Under the pieces are notes generated by a model. That model ran no database searches. It worked only from the letters and a program-made list of their open reading frames with translations, and had not been told where the DNA came from. The position numbers and the translations under genes were made by a program. A DNA stretch of 64,000 nucleotides from an uncultured Cytophagales bacterium (GTDB lineage Bacteria; Bacteroidota; Bacteroidia; Cytophagales; Thermoflexibacteraceae), in assembly GCA_938039675.1 (NCBI GenBank), contig CALHUI010000014.1, positions 124,001 through 188,000 of the forward strand, in the 5' to 3' direction. Positions 9,270-19,700 of this stretch are shown piece by piece (positions within the stretch are counted from its first letter, which is position 1; each line of letters opens with the position of its first letter).

Positions 9270-9734
9270 ATGAAAATTTATAAGCTCATTCCGGTTGTTA
9301 TACTGTTAGGTATGATGGCTGCCTGTGGCGAGCCAAAAGAGGAGGTGATTCCTGAGCCAACCGAAGAAGTCATGACAGCCACTATCAATGATAGGGCGTG
9401 GAGGGCAAGCGTTGCCGATTTGTTTATTTTTGATACGGATTTTGTGTTGAATGCTCAGGAGTTAGATGAAAATAATGTTCCGATTCGCACGATTACTATT
9501 CAGAGTCCTTTTTCTCGCCCCGGTACCTATGGCATTGGTGCGGTCAATGGTAACGAAGTGGGTTATTTTGAAAGTACTGAGCAGGGTGATATTAGCCGCG
9601 GTGCCTTGGTGATCAGCCGTGTTACAGAGCGTTGGGTAGAAGGTACGTTTAATTTTGAAGGCAGTATTGGCAGAGGGTTAGACAACCGCCGAGTTTCTGT
9701 TACCAACGGTAGATTTGCTCTTAGAAGAAATTAA
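9270..9734 (+). CDS. DUF6252-like lipoprotein
   Basis: A 154-aa secreted lipoprotein. The signal peptide 'VILLGMMAACGE' gives a lipid-anchored Cys at residue 19, followed by an acidic linker 'EEVIPEPTEEV'. The mature part reads as a small beta-sandwich: 'TATINDRAWRAS' at its start and 'VSVTNGRFALRRN' at its end, the pattern seen in DUF6252 proteins of Bacteroidota. Function is unknown. It is first in an operon with a HIT hydrolase (14 bp gap) and a NadR-like kinase. Confidence 0.75.
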   Translation: MKIYKLIPVVILLGMMAACGEPKEEVIPEPTEEVMTATINDRAWRASVADLFIFDTDFVLNAQELDENNVPIRTITIQSPFSRPGTYGIGAVNGNEVGYFESTEQGDISRGALVISRVTERWVEGTFNFEGSIGRGLDNRRVSVTNGRFALRRN

Positions 9735-9748
9735 ATCCGATTCGTCTT

Positions 9749-10135
9749 ATGCCTACCATCTTTACGCGTATCATTAACGGTGAAATACCTTGTCATAAAA
9801 TTGCGGAAAATGAGCACTTTATTGCTTTTTTGGACATTCGCCCCGTAGCCGAGGGACATACGCTTGTTGTTCCCAAGAAAGAAATTGACTATATTTTTGA
9901 CCACGACGACCAAACTTTGGCAGACATGATGGTTTTTGCCAAAACAGTTGCCAAGGCCATAGAAAAAGCTATTCCCTGCCTGCGCGTAGGTTTAGCCGTC
10001 ATTGGTTTGGAAGTACCTCATACCCATTTGCATTTGATTCCGCTGCATCAACCGCATATAGACTTCCGCCATACGCTGCAGCAAAGCCCCGAGCAGTTGG
10101 CGGCAACTGCGCAAAAAATAGCAGCACAACTATGA
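9749..10135 (+). CDS. HIT family nucleotide hydrolase/transferase
   Basis: A 128-aa histidine-triad protein, the usual size for the Hint branch. The catalytic triad appears as 'PHTHLHLIPLH' (about residues 90-100), and the N-terminal nucleotide-binding segment 'TRIINGEIPCHKIAENE' is typical. Hint proteins hydrolyse purine nucleoside phosphoramidates and related adenylates in the cytoplasm. The stop overlaps the next gene's ATG by 4 bp (ATGA), indicating translational coupling with the NadR-like kinase. Confidence 0.93.
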   Translation: MPTIFTRIINGEIPCHKIAENEHFIAFLDIRPVAEGHTLVVPKKEIDYIFDHDDQTLADMMVFAKTVAKAIEKAIPCLRVGLAVIGLEVPHTHLHLIPLHQPHIDFRHTLQQSPEQLAATAQKIAAQL

Positions 10136-10716
10136 GAAGCGATGAGCCGGCTACTGTTAAGCGCATCGTCATATTCGGGCCGGAGTGCAGCGGTAAAACC
10201 ACACTGGCACGCCAGTTGGCAGCTCACTTCGGAACAAGTTGGTCGCCCGAATACGCCAGACCATACCTGACTTATAAAAATGATATTGAACATCGCTGGC
10301 AGCGCGGTTTCATCTCTATGTACGATGATGTCGAGCCTATGGCCATCGGGCAATTAGCCGTAGAAGACCATGCAGTGGCTTGTGCTGCCAATGGGATGGT
10401 TTTTCACGATACCAACCTGCTAACCAATCTGGTGTATGCGGAGTACTATTTTGGGCAAACTCCCGAATGGCTGCCGCTGATGGTAAATAACCGTGTTTAC
10501 GACGGTTATCTGCTGATGAAACCTAATTTGCCTTGGCATGCCGATGGCCTCCGCGACCGCCCGAGGCAGCGCAATTTACTGCTTGAAATATTTAAAAATG
10601 CGCTCCATTTGCACAAATGCAGGTATGCGCAAATTTCTGCAACGGGCGAAGGCCGCATGCAACAGGCTCTCGAGGTGCTTAGCCAATGGGGTATCAGCTT
10701 GCCGGTAAAGCCTTGA
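10132..10716 (+). CDS. NadR-like ATPase (ribosylnicotinamide kinase-type domain)
   Basis: A 194-aa P-loop protein of the AAA_28/NadR kinase type. Walker A is 'GPECSGKTTLARQLAAHF' (residues 14-31), followed by 'WSPEYARPYL', the characteristic post-P-loop motif of NadR C-terminal kinases. 'VFHDTNLLTNLVYAEYYFG' carries the likely catalytic Asp, and 'LRDRPRQRNLL' supplies lid arginines. Only the kinase domain is present; the adenylyltransferase domain of full NadR is absent. A role in nicotinamide riboside salvage is inferred from the family. Its 3' end overlaps the convergent glycosyltransferase gene by 23 bp. Confidence 0.82.
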   Translation: MRSDEPATVKRIVIFGPECSGKTTLARQLAAHFGTSWSPEYARPYLTYKNDIEHRWQRGFISMYDDVEPMAIGQLAVEDHAVACAANGMVFHDTNLLTNLVYAEYYFGQTPEWLPLMVNNRVYDGYLLMKPNLPWHADGLRDRPRQRNLLLEIFKNALHLHKCRYAQISATGEGRMQQALEVLSQWGISLPVKP

Positions 10717-11794
10717 ATTGCTCCCGATTGAATTGCCAAACATCATCGGGCGGTTCGGGGCTGTAAAAGGATGTCTGCTGAATGCGTTGCAGTAAAATTT
10801 CCGCATCTACTTGCTGAAAATCAACAACTAAGGCCGCATTGTACGGATGAGCTACCGATTCCCACAAAGGATTGGCAGGCATCAGGAAGGGCAGCCTGAA
10901 AGCCATATACTCGTAAATCTTGGTAGGCACACAACGCTCTGTGCTGCGATTGGGCAAGTAGGGCATCAGTGCCAAATCGGCATCGGGTAAGGCATTAATA
11001 ATTAACTGATGATTGACGGGTTGTGTACTTACTTGCCAAAGAATAAAAGAACAGTCGGCAATCAGTTGCTCTAATTCTTGCAAATAGTCAGCATCTGTAC
11101 ACGAGCCTATCACCAAGAGAGAAGTTTGTGGCGCAATTTGGTGCAGCTTTTTCGCCAAATCGATAGCTAAGTGAGTGCCGTAGGCGCGTGAAACCGTTCC
11201 TGTATAAATCAGACGCATTTTGCTGCTGTCGGATAAAGGCTTGCCGATTTTAATAGCCTGCAAAGGTGCAAATTTGTTGGGAATCAAGTCAAATTTGTCT
11301 TTTACGAAAGGTAACTCCTCTGCATAGCTTGCTTCTGCCAACCAGTAGCGATTGACGCGCAAGCTGCCGATTAATTCGGCTGTACGTACTGCCCCCGCAA
11401 GTATGTGCTTACTGATACCGCAATAATAACCTTGGTACAGCATATTGAGCATGTAGTTTTCCCGTATATCATAAATTAGCCGACAGGGTCTAAAAATTGC
11501 GTAAGCAGCGGCAAACAGCAGCAGGTCCGGGCTTTGTATAATCAATGTATCAGGTTGGATTTGTCGCAGTTGTTTAAAAAATCGGATACAGGCAATGAAG
11601 CGTTGCTTCAGCCTGCGCGGAAAAAAATCATACGGCAAAAAGTGAATGTTAGGTATTTTCGGCAAAGAGGAAAGGCTGGGCGCACCAACCATAAACACCT
11701 CAAAATCAGGTGCTAATGAAAGTGCGAACCGCTCAAAACCACGTACGTCGTCCACGGGTTTGAGTAAAGAAGCTATTAGTACTTTGCAGGGCAT
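10694..11794 (-). CDS. Glycosyltransferase, family 4-like (GT-B)
   Basis: A 366-aa GT-B glycosyltransferase. The C-terminal nucleotide-sugar domain shows 'MRLIYTGTVSRAYGTHLAIDLAKKLHQ' (about 205-230) and the acceptor-end pattern 'LMPYLPNRSTERCVPTKIYEYMAFRLPFLMP' with the E-x7-E-like 'PTKIYEYMAF' motif. The N-terminal domain includes 'RLIYDIRENYMLNMLYQGYY'. No signal peptide or membrane helix is evident, so it probably acts at the cytoplasmic face on envelope polysaccharide or lipid. No polysaccharide cluster surrounds it; donor and acceptor are unknown. Confidence 0.85.
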   Translation of the reverse strand: MPCKVLIASLLKPVDDVRGFERFALSLAPDFEVFMVGAPSLSSLPKIPNIHFLPYDFFPRRLKQRFIACIRFFKQLRQIQPDTLIIQSPDLLLFAAAYAIFRPCRLIYDIRENYMLNMLYQGYYCGISKHILAGAVRTAELIGSLRVNRYWLAEASYAEELPFVKDKFDLIPNKFAPLQAIKIGKPLSDSSKMRLIYTGTVSRAYGTHLAIDLAKKLHQIAPQTSLLVIGSCTDADYLQELEQLIADCSFILWQVSTQPVNHQLIINALPDADLALMPYLPNRSTERCVPTKIYEYMAFRLPFLMPANPLWESVAHPYNAALVVDFQQVDAEILLQRIQQTSFYSPEPPDDVWQFNREQFKALPAS

Positions 11795-11804
11795 TGTATG
11801 AAAA

Positions 11805-11836
11805 AAACCTGTCAGGTTTGAAAAGCTGACAGGTTT
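11805..11836 (-). terminator. Rho-independent terminator of ald
   Basis: Perfect 11-bp hairpin (AAACCTGTCAG / CTGACAGGTTT, 10-nt loop). On the minus strand it is followed by seven T residues, placed 23 bp after the alanine dehydrogenase stop and just before the glycosyltransferase start, so the two minus-strand genes are separate units. Confidence 0.88.
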
Positions 11837-11858
11837 CGGTGTATGTATAATGAAGTGA

Positions 11859-12974
11859 TTAGTTCAAAACAGTTGCTACATCGTGGTAAGGCAAACTCCA
11901 TGCGTCTGCTACGTTTTTGTAAACTACTTTCCCTTGTACCACATTCAACCCCAGCATCAATTCGCGGTTGTCCAAACAGGCTTTTTTCCAGCCTTTGTCG
12001 GCCAGTTGGGTAACATAAGGCAGTGTAGCATTGGTCAGACCCAGCGTAGAAGTATAAGGCACTGCACCGGGCATGTTGGCTACGCAATAGTGCACGACGT
12101 CATCAATAACATACGTAGGGTTTTCGTGGGTAGTGGCGCGGGTAGTTTCAAAACAACCCCCTTGGTCTACCGCTACGTCCACCATTACCGTACCCGGACG
12201 CATCATTTTCAGCATTTCGCGGGTGATGAGTTTCGGGGCCTTTGCTCCCGGAATCAGTACCGCACCAATAATCAGGTCGGTGTGAGGCAGTTCCTGCATA
12301 ATGTTGTAACGGCTGGACATCATCGTGTCTACATTAGCAGGCATAATATCGTCTAATACACGCAAGCGCGGCAGGCTTACGTCCATAATGGTAACATGTG
12401 CGCCCAAGCCAGCTGCCATCTTAGCTGCCTGCGTACCCACAATACCGCCGCCCAGAATCAACACTTTGGCAGGTTTTACGCCGGGAATACCGCCCAATAA
12501 AATGCCGCGTCCTTTAATTGGCTTCTCAAGGTATTTCGCACCTTGCTGAATGGACATGCGTCCGGCAACTTCCGACATGGGAATGAGCAATGGCAAACTG
12601 CGGTCGGCTCTTTCAACGGTTTCGTAGGCACAGCAAACCGCACCGCTGCGAATCATGGCATGGGTCAGTTCTTCGGAAGAGGCAAAGTGAAAATATGTAA
12701 ACAGCAACTGATCTTTGCGAATTAGGTCGTATTCGGATTCAATCGGTTCTTTTACCTTTACAATCATTTCGGCAATGCCGTACACATCCTCAATGGTTGG
12801 CAAAATTTTGGCGCCTGCCGCTATGTATTCTTCATTTTCAAAACCGCTGCCTATGCCGGCAGTACTCTGTACATACACCTGATGGCCACGTTCGGTCAGT
12901 TCTGCCGCACCTGCGGGCGTGAGAGCTACACGGTTTTCATTATTTTTGATTTCTTTTGGAACACCGATAATCAT
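11859..12974 (-). CDS. ald: Alanine dehydrogenase
   Basis: A 371-aa NAD-dependent alanine dehydrogenase interconverting L-alanine with pyruvate and ammonia in the cytoplasm. The N-terminal signature 'GVPKEIKNNENRVALTPAG' supplies substrate-binding Arg and Lys; the NAD Rossmann motif is 'VLILGGGIVGTQAAKMAAGLG' (about 170-190) followed by 'TIMDVSLPRL'. 'VDVAVDQGGCFETT' is the usual catalytic-loop block, and the C-terminal 'HYCVANMPGAVPYTSTLGLTNATLPY' is complete. It is monocistronic, with a terminator after it and a -7 element before it. Confidence 0.96.
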   Translation of the reverse strand: MIIGVPKEIKNNENRVALTPAGAAELTERGHQVYVQSTAGIGSGFENEEYIAAGAKILPTIEDVYGIAEMIVKVKEPIESEYDLIRKDQLLFTYFHFASSEELTHAMIRSGAVCCAYETVERADRSLPLLIPMSEVAGRMSIQQGAKYLEKPIKGRGILLGGIPGVKPAKVLILGGGIVGTQAAKMAAGLGAHVTIMDVSLPRLRVLDDIMPANVDTMMSSRYNIMQELPHTDLIIGAVLIPGAKAPKLITREMLKMMRPGTVMVDVAVDQGGCFETTRATTHENPTYVIDDVVHYCVANMPGAVPYTSTLGLTNATLPYVTQLADKGWKKACLDNRELMLGLNVVQGKVVYKNVADAWSLPYHDVATVLN

Positions 12975-12999
12975 TTTTTTGCTTAATTTAATTGGGCAA

Positions 13000-13007
13000 C
13001 AAAGGTA
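13000..13007 (-). promoter_or_regulatory. Putative -7 promoter element TACCTTTG for ald
   Basis: Minus-strand match to TAnnTTTG, 25 bp before the ald ATG. No clear -33 box at the right distance. Confidence 0.4.
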
Positions 13008-13041
13008 CTAAATAGAACGAAGTTTTTATACTTGATTTCTC

Positions 13042-13341
13042 ATGAGCTACAACCCCGCCAACGAAGCCCACTGGATTGACCAATACCGCGCGTTTGCTGC
13101 ACTTTACGAAGTTGAGAAGTTTGACGAGTTGGTCAGTCTGTACAACATTTACGACCTTACCTGTTTCCTGCCTGCCAATCCTACGGCGGAAGACAAGCAA
13201 ATCCTCAATCAACTCATCGGCGTTACGGCCGAATCGGGTTATATGGACTACCAGCACTCCAATAACACCTTTGAACTGATTATGCAGTGGCAAGAGCGGC
13301 GCGGCAATTACGACAGCCATGCTATTTCTTTCCATCGGTAA
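13042..13341 (+). CDS. Small hypothetical protein
   Basis: A 99-aa acidic, soluble-looking protein without a signal peptide or membrane segment. It is rich in aromatic residues ('AHWIDQYRAFAALYEVEKFDELVSL') and probably mostly helical. I do not recognise the family. It stands 44 bp before trpB on the same strand, which suggests co-transcription. The opposite-strand ORF over the same bases lacks any recognisable feature, and this frame begins right after the ald promoter region, so this is the better gene call. Confidence 0.65.
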   Translation: MSYNPANEAHWIDQYRAFAALYEVEKFDELVSLYNIYDLTCFLPANPTAEDKQILNQLIGVTAESGYMDYQHSNNTFELIMQWQERRGNYDSHAISFHR

Positions 13342-13385
13342 GCAGTTGAGCAAAACAAACGCATACATTACATATCTTTACAGCT

Positions 13386-14600
13386 ATGATACTGGAAACC
13401 ATTACTTCGCCTTTTCAGGTAGATGAAAAAGGCTACTACGGGCAGTTTGGCGGGGCGTACATCCCCGAATTGCTTTATCCGAACATTTCGGAATTGGCAG
13501 AGAATTATCTCCGCTACATCCAATCTCCTGATTTTCAGGAAGAGTTTAACAATTTGCTGCGCGACTACGTAGGCAGACCGACCCCATTGTATTTTGCTTG
13601 GCGTCTGTCTGAAAAATACAATACTCGTGTCTATCTGAAACGAGAAGATTTATGCCATACAGGTGCTCATAAGATTAACAATACCATCGGGCAAATTTTG
13701 TTAGCCAAACGATTGGGTAAACGCAAAATCGTAGCCGAAACGGGCGCAGGGCAGCATGGAGTAGCCACCGCCACCGTTTGCGCACTGATGGGGCTGGACT
13801 GCATCGTTTATATGGGTGCGGTTGATATTGAACGCCAAGCCCCTAATGTTGCCCGTATGCGTATGCTGGGTGCAGAAGTTCGGGCGGCTATGAGCGGCAG
13901 CCGCACGCTGAAAGATGCTACCAACGAGGCTATGCGCCACTGGATTAACAACCCAACTGACACACACTACATTATTGGTTCTGTTGTAGGGCCACACCCC
14001 TACCCTGACATGGTGGCGCGTTTCCAGTCGGTCATTAGTGCAGAAATTCGCAAGCAGTTGGCAGAAAAAACAGGCAGCGAATTGCCCGATTACGTACTGG
14101 CTTGTGTAGGTGGAGGCAGCAATGCCGCAGGTGCTTTCTATCATTTTATGGATGAACCTTCCGTAAAACTCATTGCGCTGGAAGCGGCTGGCAAAGGAGT
14201 AAACAGCGGCCATTCGGCTGCCACTACTGCCTTAGGCAAGCCGGGCATCTTACACGGCAGCAAGTCGCTGCTCATGCAAACCCCCGACGGGCAGGTCATT
14301 GAACCTTATTCCATTTCCGCAGGTTTGGATTATCCGGGCATCGGGCCGCTTCACGCACACCTGTTTACAACAGGCAGAGCTATCTTTGTGCCTGTTACCG
14401 ATGAGGAGGCCATGGAAGCAGGTCTGCTTTGCAGCCGATTAGAGGGCATTATTCCTGCCATTGAAACGGCACACGCTTTGGCTTATTTGGAAAAACTGAA
14501 CGCCGCACCCAATGAAACAGTCGTTATCTGCCTTTCAGGAAGAGGCGACAAAGACCTGCAAACTTACATCAACTGGTTTGGCGACAGATTAAAAAAATGA
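13386..14600 (+). CDS. trpB: Tryptophan synthase beta chain
   Basis: A 404-aa PLP enzyme joining indole and L-serine to make tryptophan. The PLP lysine lies in '[19 protein letters not shown]' (about residue 94), and the catalytic loop '[20 protein letters not shown]', the phosphate-binding '[10 protein letters not shown]' and C-terminal 'LSGRGDKDL' are all present. It is the TrpB1 type, which normally partners TrpA, but no trpA or other trp gene is linked; only the small 99-aa gene is adjacent. The missing partner may lie elsewhere in the genome. Confidence 0.96.
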   Translation: MILETITSPFQVDEKGYYGQFGGAYIPELLYPNISELAENYLRYIQSPDFQEEFNNLLRDYVGRPTPLYFAWRLSEKYNTRVYLKREDLCHTGAHKINNTIGQILLAKRLGKRKIVAETGAGQHGVATATVCALMGLDCIVYMGAVDIERQAPNVARMRMLGAEVRAAMSGSRTLKDATNEAMRHWINNPTDTHYIIGSVVGPHPYPDMVARFQSVISAEIRKQLAEKTGSELPDYVLACVGGGSNAAGAFYHFMDEPSVKLIALEAAGKGVNSGHSAATTALGKPGILHGSKSLLMQTPDGQVIEPYSISAGLDYPGIGPLHAHLFTTGRAIFVPVTDEEAMEAGLLCSRLEGIIPAIETAHALAYLEKLNAAPNETVVICLSGRGDKDLQTYINWFGDRLKK

Positions 14601-14909
14601 CGTTACTCCCATTAGAAGCGTGGAAACACGCTTGACATTCGGGATTGGTCATTGCAAACATTTCGGAAGTCCCGCCAAGTATGCCACATTCATATACTTG
14701 GGATATTACTACGCAGCCCGATGCTTTCTGAACGGTATCGGGCTACATTTTCCGCATGATTATACGCAAACCCGAGAAGGCTTAAAATTTTATCAGGTTT
14801 AAATGCTTGTTTTTCACCGATTTAAACAAAACATTTTTCACAAAACACTTGTGCTTTTGTATAAACCAATCAATTTTATAGTCTGCAATAAACCGCTATC
14901 CTCATCCAT
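14601..14909. other. 309-bp gap with three consecutive stem-loops
   Basis: No supported gene. The 60-aa plus ORF at 14620 has no recognisable features and runs through the stems. Three perfect hairpins follow one another: 14616-14633 (AAGCGTG-GAAA-CACGCTT, GNRA loop), 14675-14701 (CCAAGTAT/ATACTTGG) and 14715-14744 (AGCCCGAT/ATCGGGCT). None is followed by a good T-run. The remainder to 14909 is AT-rich and must hold the M61 gene's promoter. A structured RNA or a palindromic repeat element are the leading readings. Confidence 0.5.
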
Positions 14910-16586
14910 ATGCTATTAGAAGTTGCCTATCAATTGCCCCATAAGCACATCATTGACTTTACCTTACACATACCGACAAAAGAGGCAGCTGTACTGCGCC
15001 TGCAATTACCCGCTTGGCGGCCGGGACGCTACGAGCTGCAAAATTTTGCCCGAAACATACAGCACATCTATGCAGTATCGGACACGGGCAAACCGCTGAA
15101 TTTAAAGCGAATTGCACGCAACACGTGGGAAGTGGCAACCGAAAGCGCAAAAGAGATAACGCTGCACTATAACTACTTTGCCAAACAGTTAGATGCGGGC
15201 GGCAGTTGGTTAGACGAGCGGCTGCTTTACATCAACTGGATTAACTGCACATTTTACGTTGAAGGGCGCATCTACGAGCCTTATGAAGTACAACTACACC
15301 TGCCCGAAGACTACCGCATCAGTTGCGGGATGGCAATGCCTGCACCGCACCGCTTACATGCTGCCGATTTCTACGAATTGGTAGATGCTCCGTTGCTTGC
15401 TTCGGCACATTTGCAGCATCGCAGCTATCGAGTGGAAGGTTGCAACGCCGATTTCCACATTTGGCTGTATGGTGAGTGCCTGCCCGACTGGAACGAACTG
15501 ATTGCTGATTTTCAAGGGCTTACAAGACCACAAGTGGCGCTTTTCGGCGATTTCCCCGCATCGGATTTCCATTTTCAGCTCATTATTGTCCCTTGGCAGG
15601 TTTATCACGGCGTAGAACACCGCAACTCTACCGTTATAGTGCTTGGCCCTAATGCCGATTTTAAGGAACAGTATTTTTATGACAATATTTTAGGCATCGC
15701 TTCGCACGAATTGTTCCACTTCTGGAATGTCATCCGCATTCGCCCGAAAGAACTGACACCGTATGACCTGACAAAAGAAGTCTATTTTCCTACAGGTTTC
15801 GTAATAGAAGGGCTGACGACATTCTATGGTGATTGGATGCTCTATAAGGGCGGCATATGGAGTTTTGAGCGCTACTTAGAAGAAGTCAATGCACAATTGA
15901 AAAAATATGCCGGAAATTTCGGCAGAAAAACCATGTCGCTGACAGCGGCAAGCTATGACCTTTGGACAGATGGCTACTCAGCAGGCATACCGCATCGCAA
16001 AGTGTCTATCTATAACGAAGGAGCACTGGCGGCACTGCTGCTGCACTTGTGGCTGCTGGACTGTACGCAGGGTGAGCGTTCGCTAAATGATGTAATGCAA
16101 CTACTCTGGCAACGCTACGGCACCAACAGCAGCGGCTACACACTTGCCGACTATAAACAGTTAGTCGCACAAGTAGCCTCCCAACCAATGGATGATTATT
16201 TTGACCGCTACATTGAAGGAACAGACGATATAGCAGAAGCCATCGCCCGATTGGCACATCGCATCTATTGTGAAGCAGAAATCGTACCTGCTACCCACAG
16301 CTGGGAGAGGCGCTTTGGTATGGAACTGCAAAAGCAGGGCAACTACATACTCATTACGCACATCATTCCCGGTTCACCTGCCGACAAGGTCGTTTCAGTA
16401 AAAGATAAAATCCTGTCGGTTAATGATTTAGTTATTCAAAATCTGACAGAAACCGCCCTTATTATGGAGCACTTCCCGATGGTCAAACTAACGGTGAATC
16501 GCGATGAGCGCATCCATCAGGTCTTATTGGAGACCGATGGAGCGCAATATTTTACTCATACAAAGTTGCGTGTATTAACTACTTAA
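14910..16586 (+). CDS. M61 family metallopeptidase with PDZ domain
   Basis: A 558-aa M61 (glycyl aminopeptidase-type) protease. The N-terminal beta domain 'PAWRPGRYELQNFARNIQ' (residues 30-50) is typical. The zinc site is 'ASHELFHFWNV' near residue 265, with the third ligand Glu probably in 'FVIEGLTTFYGDWML'. A C-terminal PDZ-like domain spans about 465-545 ('LITHIIPGSPADKVV'). No signal peptide is visible at this start, so the protein may be cytoplasmic, unlike many family members. The gene is isolated. Confidence 0.9.
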   Translation: MLLEVAYQLPHKHIIDFTLHIPTKEAAVLRLQLPAWRPGRYELQNFARNIQHIYAVSDTGKPLNLKRIARNTWEVATESAKEITLHYNYFAKQLDAGGSWLDERLLYINWINCTFYVEGRIYEPYEVQLHLPEDYRISCGMAMPAPHRLHAADFYELVDAPLLASAHLQHRSYRVEGCNADFHIWLYGECLPDWNELIADFQGLTRPQVALFGDFPASDFHFQLIIVPWQVYHGVEHRNSTVIVLGPNADFKEQYFYDNILGIASHELFHFWNVIRIRPKELTPYDLTKEVYFPTGFVIEGLTTFYGDWMLYKGGIWSFERYLEEVNAQLKKYAGNFGRKTMSLTAASYDLWTDGYSAGIPHRKVSIYNEGALAALLLHLWLLDCTQGERSLNDVMQLLWQRYGTNSSGYTLADYKQLVAQVASQPMDDYFDRYIEGTDDIAEAIARLAHRIYCEAEIVPATHSWERRFGMELQKQGNYILITHIIPGSPADKVVSVKDKILSVNDLVIQNLTETALIMEHFPMVKLTVNRDERIHQVLLETDGAQYFTHTKLRVLTT

Positions 16587-16796
16587 AGTTCTTGTTTTAT
16601 ACAAGCACCACTCATAAGAAAGTTCTTTTTTCGGATGAGTAGCCGATTGATAATTTCGTGTAATGCGTGTTAAGTCCACAAAGCTGCTTTATCAGTCTCC
16701 TATCCCCAACGACTTTTCGATACACACATGCAAATTCATTTTGACAAATGAATCCGAAACCTCTAATCCGAATTTCTGAAAGGCCTCACTTGGCTT

Positions 16797-19700
16797 TTAC
16801 TGAACGACTAACCTCACAGTCTGAACATCGCCTGATTTGAGCATAATTTGAACCAGATAAACACCACTACTCATATTGACCGGCACGTAAGCATCTTGCA
16901 CCTCAGCGGCAGTTTGTGGAACACCTTGATAGATTAACTGTCCAATCAAGTTATATACTGCAATGTGGCTGATTTTATTAACCGATTCGTTTACAAAGAA
17001 GCCATTGCCTTTGGTAAGCGGATTAGGATAAGCCTGTAACTCTTTTTGCCAATCATCAAATACAACTGCAACAATTTTTGAGTATTCAAAAGTACTATCC
17101 GTATTTACCATTTTAAGACGGTAGTAGTTAAGTTGGCGCGGCTCTGTATCTATCCACTCATAGGCAGCGCCATTTACACTTTTACCATTGACTTTTGCCA
17201 GTTCAAAAAAGTTATAGTCATCGCGGCTTTTTTCCAGTACAAAATGACTAAATCCTTTTTCGCTGATGGTTTTCCATTGCACCAGAATAGATTTTTCCTG
17301 CTTGCGGGCACTGAAATCTATCAACTCAACGGGCAACAATGCCAAATTAGGTGATTGTCCGATACCAAAATCGGAAAAGCCTGTCATGTTGAGTTGGGCT
17401 GTTTTATTCGGGTCGTCATCCAAACACAAACCGCCACCGGGCACCCATGGGCTTGACCCGTCTGCCCGACGGACAATAGTAGTGCTAATGGTGTTACCCG
17501 TGCCACAAATAATCCCGAAGTTGCTGTAATGGCGGTTGTACAATCTCATGATATATTTACCGGAAGTGGTAATCTGGCTATTAGCTGTATTAAAGGCATT
17601 AATCGTCCAGTAACCATGATTCAACATTTGGCAATTGAAATCAGCACTACAGATGTTTGGCAACCCTGTCAAAGTGGGCGGTGTGAAGGTATTAAAATAG
17701 GCAAGCAGATTATCTACTCCCGAATTAGTCGTAAAGTTAACATTTGCTAACTGATACTGCTTTTCAACACTACAAACAGCAGTTTTATGGTTTATATCAG
17801 AGCCTGAGCCTTCCTCAAAATCATAGTAAGCCACTAAACCGACAGGCGGATTGCAACGGTCTATGAGTTGGTTACGCCATTCATCTATCTGTGCTTGCGT
17901 GCGGGCTATGCTCCAAATACGCACTTCGTCTATTTGACAATTAATGTAACTGTTATTCCAGCGTCCTAAAAAGTTTTGCAAACCTATTTGCGTATTTAAG
18001 TTACGAGCAGCTTGTGCGGCTAATTGCCCATTAATGTAGAACCTTACAGTGCTACCATCATAGGTTACGGCATAATGTGCCCATGTATCGAACACGGGAA
18101 ATGGCGGATTGTCAACATTAATATCGTTAGAACCTAATTCTATGGTGTATCTGTAGTTCGTGTTACTACCGTTGTTGAGGCGCAGCGAAAAATCATTAAG
18201 GGCACTGCTGGAAGTCGTACCTAAGGCGAATAGACCGCCTTGCCCTGAGAAACTGCGTATACGAGCCCACATTTCTACCGTACGCGGTGCATTACCTGCA
18301 ATAGCGACTGCGGCAGGCAGCTCAACATGTTGGTTATGAGCAGGATTGAAATCAAGCACTGTGGTTGTACCTATGCCTGTGCTGTAATTAGCTGTCTGCC
18401 AAGTAGGTAAATTGCTGCCATTACCTTTCAGTGTACCTTTTTTGGTAAGGTCTGTAGTAATCACGGTATTTTCTTTTACAATACCTACGGGTAAATCGTA
18501 ACCTCCCAGCAGGTTTGTGTAACGGCGCAGTCTTCCGGCAACAAAGCGCTTATTTGCCTCATCGTGCCCCTGCACGGCATTGGAATCTCTATTTTTGATG
18601 ACTAATTCACGCTGCCCTTGTGTACGTATATAACCGTTTTGAAAGGTAAAAGTACAGTTATTTTGCACAATCAGGTTGCCGCGTGTATTGGCACTGTCCA
18701 AAATTTGCAGGTAGTTGTCCTTCTGAAAGCTGTGCGGCAAAGGTGTAGTGTTGTTCAAAACAACATTGGGAAATTCGCCGGAAGCACTGGCGAAGAATTC
18801 ATAATTCTGCGGCACAGTTCCAATGAACCGTATCGTTGATGAAGGATGTGCGTTGATAGAGCCTTCATGTCTGAAATGGCGACAGATATTAAACGTACTG
18901 TTGGCATTCATAGTCATTTGCCCTGTAGCAAACAACAATATGTCGCGACAGGAAAATGTTTGATTGTTGTTTAATACAGGCCAGTGAGAGCCCAAACGTT
19001 TTGAAAGTGGCGGAATAACAATATCATAGTTACAGTTAGGAACTCCTGACAGCCCGCATGGAATACTCCAGTTGTCAGGGTCGTTGATATTAGTATCTTT
19101 GCCTCCTTCCCATACATACTCAAATGTTCCGATACAAATCGTATCGCGCAGTACGCAATCGTTGCCTTCTACTTCAACACGGTAATAACCACGCGAAAAC
19201 ACAGAAAGAGTCAGTGTTTGATTCGTGCCAAGCACTGTAACATCATCAGGAATACGATACCACTTATAACTGATACCGTTAGGGCCGGCATCCAACGTGA
19301 TACTGGTATTAAAGGCTACATTAATATCTGCCCCAAGATTTACTGAGTTGAAGCTGGAAAAATAACCATAGCGCGTACCACCACCAGTAGCACTGCCATT
19401 AATAATACCTACATGAAAAAGCCCTGAGGAGTTGCTGATAGAGCCTGTTCCACCGGTCGGAAGGCTTGCCGTAGAAATATTATCATAGCGTGCCGCTACC
19501 CATCCGGGCAGGTTGGGCAGCGGATGAAAATGTGCGGGACTAATAGTCAGGAAGTTAGAAGTAAAATTAGCAATATGTGTATTTTTCACTAAGATAAACA
19601 CACCGAAGAACTCATTGGTAGAGCGCGTAAAACGCACTGTGCGCGAGCCTGTACACTCTAAGGGAGGCACCAGTGCGCCACCTGTTTCGCAACCAAAACC

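Noticed and set aside
12988-13368. 126-aa minus-strand ORF overlapping the small gene before trpB
   Set aside because: No recognisable feature, and the plus-strand 99-aa frame is better placed as a gene.
14620-14802. 60-aa plus ORF after trpB
   Set aside because: Runs through three stem-loops, has no recognisable feature, and is likely noncoding.
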